From Euprymna scolopes (Eukaryota; Mollusca; Cephalopoda; Sepiida; Sepiolidae), in NCBI GenBank assembly GCA_024364805.1, contig CM044490.1, forward strand, positions 107,903,672-107,926,021: DNA of 22,350 nt, read 5' to 3'. A program made the position numbers and the translations under genes. Numbering within the stretch: position 1 is the stretch's first letter; the number at the start of each line of letters is the position of its first letter. Of this stretch, positions 1-10,979 are shown piece by piece. A model generated the notes under the pieces. That model was given only the letters and a program-made list of their open reading frames with translations. It was not told the DNA's origin and did not search any database.

Positions 1-429
1 GAAAAAAAATCTTAATGTCCATATGTAATTTGCATAAACAATTGCGTCGACCCGTTGTACGGCAAATGAAATCAAGATTACTTTTCTTTCTCTTCTTTCT
101 TTTTTAGCATGAAAAAAAAAATTACATTTACGATTTCTTTGAGTAGTGTAGACTTTCCTTTTTTATGTTATAATTTTTCGTCGTTGAACTTTTGAGATTT
201 TGCATTGTAACTTAGAGAGTTTGCAATTGACTATTTCGTACAACTGGACAGTTGAAGTTTTTGCGCGTGAGTTCTTTTTGTTTTTAATTTTTTTTTAACA
301 TTCTTTTCGCCATTGTAGTGGAGTCGGGAAAGGCGAAAGAAGGAAAACACGACGACTGGTGAGAATACGAAGAACATTTATATCGGGAACAGGATTAGTG
401 ATACAGTAAGATTAGTAAGTCTGTTAGGA
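1..429. other. A+T-rich leader, no gene seen
   Basis: The stretch contains several T and A homopolymer runs, for example around 97-122 and 276-300, and a slightly richer patch near 310-400. All frames on both strands are broken by stops, and I recognise no domain, RNA gene or known repeat. It is ordinary flanking sequence to the satellite array that begins at about 551. Confidence 0.6.
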
Positions 430-537
430 GTCGTCTCTGTACGACATCCGGATAGCTCGCATTGAGCGGTCTATACTTGCTGCTTATATGGCTAATGGAC
501 AAGTCCATCTTAGTGATTATAAGGGTGTGCATGCCCC
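430..537. other. Cluster of short hairpins at the left edge of the satellite
   Basis: Several short inverted repeats follow one another. GTCGT at 430-434 pairs with ACGAC at 441-445. GCTC at 455-458 pairs with GAGC at 464-467. CTAATGGAC at 492-500 pairs with GTCCAT plus TAG at 503-513, with a two-base bulge. A weaker GGG/CCC pairing spans about 523-537. Composition is visibly richer in G+C than the flanks. It could be the structured end of an old mobile element or a chance cluster; I cannot assign a family. Confidence 0.35.
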
Positions 538-550
538 CACAACAGTAATC

Positions 551-3500
551 ATATAAAATCGTATTGGTATCGTGAGAATTGATAACCATCATATAAGATG
601 ATATTTGTATCGTGAGAATTGATAGCGATCATATAAGATCGTATTGGTATCGTCAGAATTGAACGCAATCATATCAGACGGTTATTGGTATCGTCAGAAT
701 AAAGAGTCAACATATAATATCGTATTGACATCGTGAGAATTAAGAATCATCATATAAGATCGTATGGGTATCGTGAGAATTGAGAGTGATCATATAGGAT
801 CGGATTGGTATCTTGAGAATTGATAGCCATCATATAGGATCGGATTGGTATCGTAATTATTGATAGTCAACCTATAGGACCGTTTTGAATTCGTGAGAAT
901 TGATAGCAATCATATAGGATCGTACTGGTATTATTCGATTTGATAGCTATTATATAGGATCGTATTGATATCGTTATAATTGATTGTCAACATATAGTAT
1001 CGTATTGGTATCGTGTGAATTAATAGCCATCATATAGGATCGTATTAGTATCGTGAGAATTTTTAGCCAACATATAGAATCGTACTAGTATCGTGAGAAA
1101 TCATAGATATCATATATGATCGTATCGGTATCGTGAGAATTCATAGCAATCTTATATGGACCTATCGGTATCGTTAAAATTGATAACTATCATGTAGAAT
1201 CGTGTTGGTATCAGGAGAATTGATAGCCAATGTATAGGATCGTATTTGTTTCGGGAGAATTTATAGAAATAATATAGAATCCTACTGAAATTGTGAGCAT
1301 TATAGCCAACATATAGGATCGAATTGGTATTGTAAGAATTGATAGCAAACATATAGGATAATATTGGTATCGTGAGAATTAATAGCCAACACATAGGACC
1401 GTATTGGTATCATGATAATTGATAGCTAACATATAAGGTATCATTGAAATCGTTAGAATTGATAGCCTAAATATGGGATCATATTGGCATCGTGAGAATT
1501 GATAACAAAAATATAGGATAATATTAGTATCGTGAGAATTGATAGCCAACATATAGGATTGTATTGGTATCGTGATAACTGATAACCAACGTCTAGGATA
1601 CTATTGGTATCGTAAGAACAAAAGACTTATCATATAGGATCATATTGGTATCGTAAAAATTGATAGCCAACATATAAAATCGTATAATTCTGGGAAAATT
1701 GATAGTCACCACATACAATCGTATTGGTATTGTACGAAATGATAGTCAACATCTAGGATCGTATTAATATCGTGCCAATTGATAGTCATTATATAGGTCG
1801 TATTGATATCTTGAGAATTAATAGCCATCATATAGGATCGTATTACTATCGTCAAAATTGATAACCAACATATAGAATTGTATTGGTATCGGAACAATTA
1901 ATAGCCAGCATATAGGATCGTATTTCGTATGGTGAGAACTGACACCGATAATATAGAACGGTTCTGGTATCGTGAGAATTGATAGCCAACATATAAGATC
2001 GTATTGGTATAGAACGGTTCTGGTATCGTGAGAATTAATAGCCAACATATAGGATTGTATTGTTATCGTTAGAATTGATAGCCAACATCTAGGATCGTAT
2101 TGGTATCGTGAGAATGATAGCCAACATATAGTATCGTGAGAACTGACAGCAATCATATAATATCGTACTTGTATCGTGAGAATTAAGAGTCATCATATAA
2201 GATAGTATTGGTATCGTGAGAAATAAGAGTAATCTTATAGGATCGTATGTGTATCTTGAGATTTAATAGCCGTCATATAGGATCGGATTAGTAACTTAAT
2301 GATAGTCAACATTCAGGATCCTATTGATCTCGCGAGAATTGATAGCCATCATAGAGGATCGTACTGGTATCGTTCGACTTGATAGATATTTTATAGGATT
2401 GTATTTGTATTGTTATAATTGATTGTCAACATATAGTATCGTATTCGTATCGTGAGAATTAATAGCCATTATATAGTGTCATATTGGTATCGTGAGAATT
2501 CATAGCCAACATATCGGATAGTATGAGTATCGTGAGAATTTGTCGCCAACATATAGGATCGTATTAGTATGGTCAGAATTCATAGCTATCATAAAGCAAC
2601 GTATTGGTATCGTGAGACTTGGTAGCCATCATAAATGATCGTATTGGTATCGTTAGAATTGATAGCTATCATATAGAATCGTGTTGACATCGGAAGAATG
2701 GATAGCCAATGTAAATGGCCGTATTAGTGTCGGGAGAATTGATAGAAATCATATAGAATCCTACTGGAATCGTATGAATTATAGCCAACATATAGGCTAA
2801 TATTGGTATCGTGAGAATTGATAGCCAACATCTGAGATCGTATTGGTATCGTGAGAATTGATAGCAAGCATATAGTATCGAATTGGTATCGTGGTAATTG
2901 TTAGCTATCATATGGAATCATATTAATATAATAAGAATTGATAACCAACATATAGGATAATATTGTTATCGTTTGAATTGATAGCCAACAAATAGGATCG
3001 TATTGGTATCGTGAGAAGTGATAGCTAACATAAAAAGTAATATTGGTATTGTGAGAATTGATAGGAATAAAATAGGATAATATTGGTATCGTGAGAATTC
3101 ATAGCCAACATATAGGATGATATTGGTATATTGAGAATTTATAGTAAACATATAGAATCGTATTGGTGTCGGGATAATTGATTATAAACACCTAGGGTCA
3201 TATAGGTATTGTAAGAATAAATACTTATCATATAAGACCGTATTTCTATAGTAAGAATTGATAGCCAACATAAAGAATCGTATAATTATCGCGAGAATTG
3301 ATGGCCACCACATACGATCGTATTGCTATTGAGAGAATTGGTATCCAACATCTAGGGTCGTATTGGTATCGTGATAATTGATAGTTATAATATAGGTCGT
3401 ATTGATATCGTGAGAATTAATAGCTATCATATAGGATCCTATTGGTATCGTGAGAATTGATAGCCAACATATAGGATCGTATTGGTATCGGAAAAATTAA

Positions 3501-6200
3501 TAGCCAACATATAGAATCGTATCGGTATAGTGAGAAATGACACCAATTATATAGAACGGTTCTGGTACCGTGAGAATTTATAGCCATCATATAACATCGT
3601 AATATTATCGTGAGAATTAATAGCCAACATATATGATTATATTCGTATCATTTAAATTGATAGCCAACATCTAGGACCGTATTGGTATCGTGAGAATGAT
3701 AGCAAACATAGAGTATCATATTGGAATCGTGAGAACTGACAGCAATAATATAATGTCTTACTGGTATCGTAAGAATTAAGAGTAATCATATAAGATAGTA
3801 TTGATATCGTGAGAATTAATAGCCATCATATAGGATCGGATTGGTATCGTGATTATTGATAGTCAACTTTTAGGATCATATTGCATTCGTGAGAACTGAT
3901 AGCCATCATATAGAATCGTGCTGGTATCGTGCGACTTGATATCTATTGTATAGGATCGTATTTGTATCGTTATAATTGATAGTCAACATATAGTGTCGTA
4001 TTGGTATCGTGTGAATTTATAGCCAACATATTGGATGGTATGAGTATCGTGAGAATTTGTCACCAACATATAGGATCGTGAGAAATCATAGATAACATAA
4101 AGGATCGTATTGGTGTCGTGAGAATTGATAGCTATCATATAGAATCGTGTTGGTATCGGAATAATATGTAGCCAATGTATAGGACCGTATTAGTGTCGGG
4201 AGAATTGATAGAAATCATAGAGAATCCTATTGGAATCGTGAGAATTATAACCAACGCATAGAATCATATTGGTATTGTGAGAATTGATAGCCAACATATT
4301 ATATCGTTTCAGTATCGTGAGAATTGATAGCAAGCATATAGGATCGAATTGGTATCGTGGGAATTGTTAGCCATCACATGGAATCATATTAATATAGTAA
4401 GAATTGATAGCCAATATATAAGATAATAGTTGTATCGATTGAACAACACATAGGATCGTATTGGTATCGTGAGAATTGATAGCCAACATATAGACTCGTA
4501 TAATTATCGCAGGAATTGATAGCCACCACATAGTATCGTATTGGTTTTGAGAGAATTGATAGCCAACATCTAGGGTCTTATTGGTATCGTGACAATTGAT
4601 AGTCATCATATAGTCATCATATAGGTCGTATTGATATCGTGAAAAATAATAGCCACAATTTAGCATCGTATTGGTATGGTGAGCATTGATAGCCAACATA
4701 TAGGATCATATTGGTATCGGAAGAATTAATAGCCAACATCTAGGATCGTATTGGTATCGTGAGAATGATAGCCAATATGGAGAATCGTATTGGTATCGTG
4801 AGTACTGACAGCAATCGTATAATATCGTACTTGTATCGTGAGAATTAAGAGTCATCATATGATCGTATTGATATCGTGAGAATTAATAGTCATAATATAA
4901 CACGGTATTGCTATCGTGAAAATTAAGAGTAATCTGATAGGATCGTATTGGTATCTTGAGAATTAATAGCCATCATATAGGATCGGATTGGTATCGTGCT
5001 TATTGTCAACCTTTAAGATACTATTGCATTCGTGAGAACTGATAGCCATCATAATGGATCGTATGGGTATCGCTCGCCTTGATAGCTATTATAGAGGATC
5101 ATATTTGTATCGTTATAATTGATAGTAAACATATAGCATCGTATTGGCATCGTGAAAATTGATAGCCAACATAGAGCATGGTATAAGTGTCGTAAGAATT
5201 TGCCGGCAACATATAGAATCGTATTAGTATCGTGAGAAATCATAGCTAAGATAAAGGATCGTATTGGTATCGTGAGAATTGATAGCTATCATAAATGATC
5301 GTATTGTTATCGTTAGAATTGACAGCTATCATATAGAATTGTGTAGCTATCGGAAGAATAGATAGCCAATGTGTAGGACCGTATTAGTGTCGGGGGAATT
5401 GATAGAAATCATATAGAATCCTAGTAGAATCGTGAGAATTATAGCCAACATATGAGATCGTATTAGTATCGTGAGAATTGATAGCAAGCATATAGTATCG
5501 AATTGGTATCATGGGAATTGTTAGCCATCATATGGAATCGTAATAATATAGTAAGAATTTATAGCCACCATGTAGGATGCTATTGGTATCGTTTGAATTG
5601 ATGGCCAACACATAGGATTGTGTTGGTATCGTGAGAAGTGATAGCTAACATATAAAGTAATATTGGTATAGTGAGAATTGATAGGGAAAATATAGGATAA
5701 TATTGGCATCGTGAAAATTGATAGCCAACATGTAGGATGGAATTGGTATTGTGAGAATTTATAGCAAACCTATGGAATCGTATCGGTATCGGGAGATTGA
5801 TAGCTAACATATACGATAGTATTGGTATCGTGAGAATTTATAGCTATCATATAGGATCGTATTAGTATCAGGAGAATTGATAACCAACATCTAGGGGCAT
5901 ATTGGTATCGTAAGAATAAATACTCACCATATAGGATCGTATTTTTGTCGTAAAAATTGATAGCAACCATATAGCCTCGTATTTGTATAATGAGAATTGA
6001 TAGCCAACATATAGGATCGTATAATTATCTCGAGAATTGATAGCCAACATATAGGATCGTATTGGTATCGTGACAATTGATAGCTGTCATAAGGTCGTAT
6101 TTATATAGTGCGAATAAATAGCCACAATTAGTATCGTATTGGTATCGTGAGAACTGACACCAATAATCGTGAGAATTGATAGCCATCATATAAGATCATA
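551..6200. repeat. Higher-order repeat within the satellite, four blocks of about 1.1-1.6 kb
   Basis: Runs of distinctive variant monomers recur in the same order. A monomer with TCGTTATAATTGAT begins at about 971, 2410, 3967 and 5110. One with GAATCGTGTTG (GAATTGTGTAG in the last) begins at about 1197, 2676, 4142 and 5336. One with AATTGATAGTCAT and a shortened ATAGGTCGTATTGATATC begins at about 1774, 3373, 4591 and 6072. One with ACTGACAGCAAT begins at about 2142, 3735 and 4804. Spacings such as 1439, 1479, 1557, 1599 and 1481 lie close to multiples of 40, while 1143-1218 mark a contracted third interval. Blocks therefore amplified as multi-monomer units and then changed length by gain or loss of monomers. 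Confidence 0.85.
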
Positions 6201-8391
6201 TTAGCATCGTAAGAATTGACACGCATTATATAAGATTGTATTTGTGTCGTGAGAATTGATAGCAAACATATAGGATCGTATTGGTATCGTAGGAACTAAC
6301 AGCAATCATATAGGATCATATTGTTATCTTGAGAATTGATAGTCCACATATAAATTGTATTTATATGCGTGAGAATTGAGAGCCATCATATAGGATCGTA
6401 TTGGTATCGTGATAATTGATTCGCATATTATACGATCGTATTGATATCGTGAGAATGTATAACCAACATATAGGATAGTACTGGTATCAGAAGAATTGAT
6501 AGCCAACATATGGGATCGTATAATTACCACGAAAGGTGATAGCAAACATATAGGATCATATTGGTACCATGAGAATTTATAACAAATATATAGGATCTTA
6601 TTGGTATGGTAAGAACTGACAGCACGCATATAGGATTGTATGTGCATTGTGAGAATTTAAAGCCATCATATATGATCGTATTGGTATCGTGAGAACTTAA
6701 AGCAATCATAAAAGATCGTATTGGTGTTGTTAAAATTGATAGCCCTTATCTAGGATCGTATTTATAGCCATCATACAGGATCGTATTAGTCTCGTAAGAT
6801 ATGATAGCCATCCACATGGTATTGTATAGGTACCAGGAGAATTGATAGCCAACATATAGGGTGGTATTGGTATCGTGAGAATTGATAGCCATCATATAGG
6901 ATCGAATTGGTATCGTAAGAATTAGTAGCAAACATTTAAGATTGCATTAGTACAGTAAGAATTGATAACTTTTATATAGAAACGTATTTGTATCGTGAGA
7001 ATTGATAGCTCACATATAAAATCTTATTGGTATCGTTAAAATTTATAACCAACATATAGAATCGTATCGGTATCGGGAGTATTGCTGGCCAACATATAGG
7101 ATCGTATTACTATCTTAGAATTGATAGTCATCATATAGGATCGTATTGGTATCGTGATAATTTATGCCCATCATATAGGATCGTATTGGTATTGTGAGAA
7201 TCGATAGCCAAAACATAGGTCGTACATCTACTGTTATAATTGATAGCCATCATACAGGATCGTATTGGTATCGTGAGAATTGATAGCCAACATATAGGAC
7301 TGTATTGGTATTGTGGGAATTGATAGCCAACATATAGAATCGTATTGGTATCGTGAGAATATAAAGCAAACATACAAGTTAATATTGGTATCGTGAGAAT
7401 TGATAGCCAAATTATACGATAGTATAGTTATCATGAGTATTGATAGCCATCATATAGGATAGTATTGTTATCGTGAGAATTGATAGCCAACATATAGGAT
7501 CGTATTTGTGATAATTAAACGCAAACATATCGGATGGTATTGGTATCATGAGAATTGATAGCTAACATATAGGATTGTATTGGTATTGTGAGAATTGATG
7601 GCCAATATATAGGATCAGATGCCAACATATAGGATGGTATTGATATCGGGAGAATTAATAGCCAACATATAGGATCGTATTGGTATCGTGCGAATTGATA
7701 GCCATCTTATAGTTTCGTAGTGGTAGCGTGAAAATTTATATCCGATGTATAGGATCGTATTGGTTTTATGAGAATTGATAGCAAATATATAGTATCGTTT
7801 TGGTATCATGAGAATTGATAGTCAACAAATAGGATCGAATTGTTATAGTGAGAGTTGGTAGCCAACGTATAAATCCTATTGGTTCCGTAAGAATTGATAG
7901 CTATTATATAGGATCCTATTGGTATCGTGAGAATTGATATCCAACATATCTCCATAATATTGGTATCGTGGCAATTGATAAGCAACATATAGAATCTTAT
8001 TGGTATCGTGAAAATTGATAGTCAACATATAGGATCGTATTCGAATCGTAAGAATTGATAGCCATCATATGATCGTATTTGTATCGTGAGAATTGATAGT
8101 CAACATTCACCGTCGCATTGGTTTAGTGGGAATGTATAACCAAGATATAGAATTGATAGCACACATATAGGATCGTATTGGTTTCGTGAGAATTTAAAAC
8201 CAACATTTAGGATCGTATTGGTATCGTGAGAATTGGTAGTCAACTTATATGATCATATTAGTACCATGAAAATTGGTAGCCAACATATAGGATCGTATTG
8301 GAATCTTGAGAATTGATAGCCAACATATAGGGTCAGATTAGTATCGTGAGAATTAATAGCCAACATATAGGATCAGATTGGTATTGTGATA
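6201..8391. repeat. Satellite segment without the higher-order pattern
   Basis: The 40-bp monomers continue, but the marker variants that define the higher-order blocks in the first 5.6 kb are not recognisable here. Many monomers, especially from about 7100 onward, are close to the consensus. This part probably has a different amplification history. The last recognisable monomer begins at about 8355 and decays into the flank at about 8391. Confidence 0.6.
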
Positions 8392-8790
8392 CTATAAAGT
8401 GGCGCTGGGGTGGATTTGAGCCACTAAGTGCTGAGAGGGGGGATATACAAAGGAAGAGGAAATAGCTTAGAATAAACAAAGAAATCGGAAATATCCTACA
8501 ATCAACAATAGATAGAAAATAGCAAACAATAACAATAGAAACCTACTGATAAAACAGGGAATGGCAGCTTCCGGTGGCCGGGGTCGGGTGGACGACCTGG
8601 AAGACCAGGATAGAGGAGACAGGCAGTTGAGATCTAGAATCGCTCGAGGGCAGATGGAAGTTGAACAGTGACAGTTAAGATCTGGATGCGCTAGATGACG
8701 GATTGGAGTTGATAACGACTACAGTTGAGAAGCTACATGTGTTTATTTACAAGGCGCTTTGCAGTACGCTCAAGCAATAACAGGCGATAA
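8392..8790. other. G+C-richer single-copy island flanking the satellite
   Basis: Composition changes sharply at the end of the satellite. The island holds a G+C-rich patch at about 8565-8615 and the short tandem duplication annotated separately. At 8400-8420 a sequence starting TGGCGCTGGGGTGGATTTGAG resembles a tRNA-complementary primer-binding site, as found just inside the 5' LTR of LTR retroelements. The fit to a tRNA 3' end is imperfect, and no LTR or pol domain is visible in the window. If it is such an element it is only a fossil scrap. No open frame of interest is present. Confidence 0.4.
8624..8733. repeat. 48-50-bp imperfect tandem duplication, about 2.2 copies
   Basis: Copies begin with CAGTTGAGATCT at 8624, CAGTTAAGATCT at 8672 and CAGTTGAG at 8722. 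Within each full unit the order AGATCT, CGCT, GAT, AGTTGA is kept, with point differences between copies. It lies inside the G+C-richer island and is unrelated to the 40-bp satellite. Confidence 0.75.
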
Positions 8791-8793
8791 GAA

Positions 8794-8798
<5 letters not shown>

Positions 8799-8837
<39 letters not shown>
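8799..8837. repeat. (TA)n microsatellite
   Basis: A perfect TA dinucleotide run of about 39 bp. Confidence 0.97.
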
Positions 8838-8841
<4 letters not shown>

Positions 8842-9417
8842 TTAACAAAATCAAGACATCAAGGAATAGATTGATAGGAAGAAATAGTGTATTTCATCGT
8901 TAGTTACAATTGTTTCAAGACTATTCGGACAAATTCAAACCTTATGTCGTTTGAAAATTTTCACAAGAGCAGCCTTTCGTTAGACGTATTGAATAAAAAA
9001 CACATTAACAATGAACAATATGGAATCCATTTTCCTTATAAGGGAATGCATCCGAAAATATTTTACCTACATCTCATCCTTCCAAAGTTTTTTTTAAAGA
9101 TTTATATATTTACCTATTTACTTAACTTTATTTTAAAAAAACATTTTCAATCAAACTATCATACAACCTTACCACTAATTACCTATGTTCACTTAATATG
9201 TTTTACTAATAATATTCATGTATTTCTTAAATTAAATTTCTTTATTTCTTTAATAATTTAAATTATTTTTTTTAATCCGGACTAATCAACTAAGTCTGAA
9301 GCTGTATTGTTTTGATTCTATGTTAGTTTCGTATCTGGAATCTGCTTTGTTTATTTACAAAAATATTGGCTAACCTATTTGTGTAATTTCAAATATATAT
9401 ACATATATATAATCATA

Positions 9418-9451
<34 letters not shown>

Positions 9452-9614
9452 TAAAGTTATATAAATATAAATAACATCCACACACGAATCTATCTATGTT
9501 ATAACAACGTTAACCTTGTCGTCAGAGGTTTAATAATTGCTAATATAATTAAAGACCTGTACATATAATTATAAATAAAAACAAATAAGATCAGATATAA
9601 TAAAAAATGAGAAA
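8838..9614. other. A+T-rich filler with a second (AT)n run, no supportable gene
   Basis: The stretch is very A+T-rich. An imperfect (AT)n run occurs at 9392-9411 and a clean one at 9421-9449. A 124-codon open frame on the plus strand (8887-9261) encodes a Phe/Leu/Ile/Asn/His-rich product without a recognisable domain. It is what a stop-poor A+T-rich sequence yields by chance, so I do not call it a gene. Confidence 0.6.
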
Positions 9615-10089
9615 AATATCTTTGTAAAGCTGACATTTGGCATCTCACAGAAGAGATGTTGGGAGTTTGTCTCTGCTTTATCTTTATTTTCATGGCAAGT
9701 GCTCGGCTGAGCTCCAATCCATGGTCCCCATCGTCAAACTTTCTCAATAAACACCCGTGTAACAGAAAACACTATCACTAATTTCCCCCACTCTTTTTCT
9801 GTGCCTAAACCTAAACGTAGATTCCATGAGCAAAGTTTATTTCTTAGAACTGCACACCTGTGGAACTCTCGTCTGTTTACCTGCTTTTCAGTTGACTACA
9901 ATATGATTGTCTTCAAGTCTAACGTAAACAAGTTTTTGATGAGCCATTCCATATAAGTTAACAAATTTACCGAATTTCCATTACTAACGATTACTATATT
10001 GTCCAATTTCTACTGTACAGTCTTTAACCCTTATCCTCGAATGGCCTCTTGGCCTTGATAAGTGGCGATGCCTATGTAAAAAAAAAACT
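9615..10089 (+). mobile_element. LINE 3' end, Jockey/CR1-group, 5'-truncated
   Basis: The plus strand encodes the conserved C-terminal tail of the ORF2 polyprotein of APE-type LINEs. One frame (about 9637-9747) reads LASHRRDVGSLSLLYLYFHG, then a KCSAELQSMVP segment. This matches the family pattern of HRR, then V.SL.L.Y.Y..G.CS.EL..LVP. A second frame (about 9753-9956) carries RRFHEQSLFLRTAHLWNSR and then YNMIVFKSNVNKFL before a stop at 9954-9956. This is the family's FFPRTARLWNSLP plus FK..VN..L ending. The frame change near 9745 shows a frameshift. A 3' UTR of about 130 bp follows, ending in an A run at about 10079-10088, as expected for target-primed reverse transcription. RT and endonuclease domains are absent, so it is a dead 5'-truncated insertion. 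The exact clade (Jockey, CR1 or a relative) is uncertain. Confidence 0.8.
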
Positions 10090-10917
10090 GACACCAATCT
10101 AAACATTTCACTTATTGCCTAGACTATTTTTTTTTGTTTTAAGCATCAATTTTTGCCTTTTAGTCATAAGCATGTTCCTTTTCTCCGTGTGATTTACAGG
10201 GATGGCTCTGTTCTGAAGGACAAATCGACTAATACTTCTTGGTCTTTCTTTCTCATCAAATATTTCTTGGCGTTCATACATTAGATCAATTGCTCATTCT
10301 ACGTCTCGTAAATTAGTCTTTTTTAGTTAGTGTTTGTTAGAGTTATTTACTTATTTCGAGTTAGAATTAATGGCTAGCTTAATGAATTCGAGTTAGAATT
10401 AATGGTTATTGGAAAAACGCCTTATATTCTATTTCAGACATTGAGCCAAATAAACTTTCAATGACAATTTTACTCATGATTATGCCATCATGTCATTATA
10501 GATTCATGCAAATTTCATACAATGAAACTAGATTAATACATCTTTTATTTCGCTCTTTTCTGCTATAACATTCCTTCTGACCGTGAAACAATGGTTATAG
10601 AAATAAAGTTCACCAAGTGAAATGTAAACTAATACTTTGTGCGGTTCGTAAATAGTGAGGTACACGACAAAGCCATCGATTAGCTATCCGCCATGAAGCT
10701 GTTCTCATGAGAGACATCTGAGATATCAGTATCTACGAGCTTTATGATTTTTGGAAATTACATGCCAAGTTTATCTATTGCATCTCCTGTGCTAGTTATT
10801 CAAAACATTCCGAGGAATCGTTCTTGCGAAGTTCATATATCATATCCATGCGGTTCAAAGCCAAAAGATATGAAGATGGTCAGAGTGCCAAAATTCGCAC
10901 AAAATACCAGCTAAGAA

Positions 10918-10918
<1 letters not shown>
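10090..10918. other. A+T-rich sequence with no recognisable gene
   Basis: I see no conserved domain, RNA gene or long open frame on either strand. The only local structure is a partial tandem duplication: the block starting CGAGTTAGAATTAATGG at 10357 restarts at 10389 (32-bp period, second copy incomplete). This may be old intergenic sequence or undetectably decayed repeat. Confidence 0.5.
10357..10405. repeat. 32-bp partial tandem duplication
   Basis: CGAGTTAGAATTAATGG occurs at 10357-10373 and again, identically, at 10389-10405. The two are separated by 15 bp, so the period is 32 bp. Confidence 0.85.

Positions 10919-10978
<60 letters not shown>
10919..10978. repeat. (TAA)20 microsatellite
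   Basis: An uninterrupted TAA run of 60 bp. It lies directly upstream of the plus-strand R4/Dong-like LINE fragment. An open frame running through it encodes a poly-asparagine tract, a trivial consequence of AAT codons. Confidence 0.97.

Positions 10979-10979
<1 letters not shown>

Larger units (their letters stand above)
551..8391. repeat. 40-bp satellite array, about 196 monomers
   Basis: A 40-bp unit repeats without interruption for about 7.8 kb. Its core is GGATCGTATTGGTATCGTG, followed by an AGAATTGATAGCCAACATATA segment. A monomer identical to my read-off consensus lies at 3444-3483. The consensus is about 62% A+T and has two CpG sites, both in the context ATCGT. Most monomers differ from consensus at several positions, and a few are shortened or lengthened. 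The array begins where the hairpin-rich leader ends and stops abruptly at the G+C-richer island near 8392. The minus strand of the consensus has no stop codon in any frame, so many spurious open frames appear there. Nothing suggests these are translated. Satellite class and chromosomal location cannot be told from one window. Confidence 0.97.

Noticed and set aside
395-7988. Many minus-strand open frames of 60-112 codons with MLAINSHDTNTILY-type repeats
   Set aside because: They are translations of the 40-bp satellite, whose minus-strand consensus has no stops. They overlap in all frames and break at random.
551-8391. CRISPR-like repeat-spacer array
   Set aside because: The period is 40 bp with no unique spacers between repeats; monomers are contiguous, so this is a satellite.
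8887-9261. 124-codon plus-strand open frame
   Set aside because: Low-complexity Phe/Leu/Ile/Asn-rich product in very A+T-rich DNA, with no domain.
9499-9747. 82-codon minus-strand open frame starting MRKFDDGDHGLELSR
   Set aside because: It is the antisense of the LINE C-terminal block (HRRDVGSLSLLY) on the plus strand.
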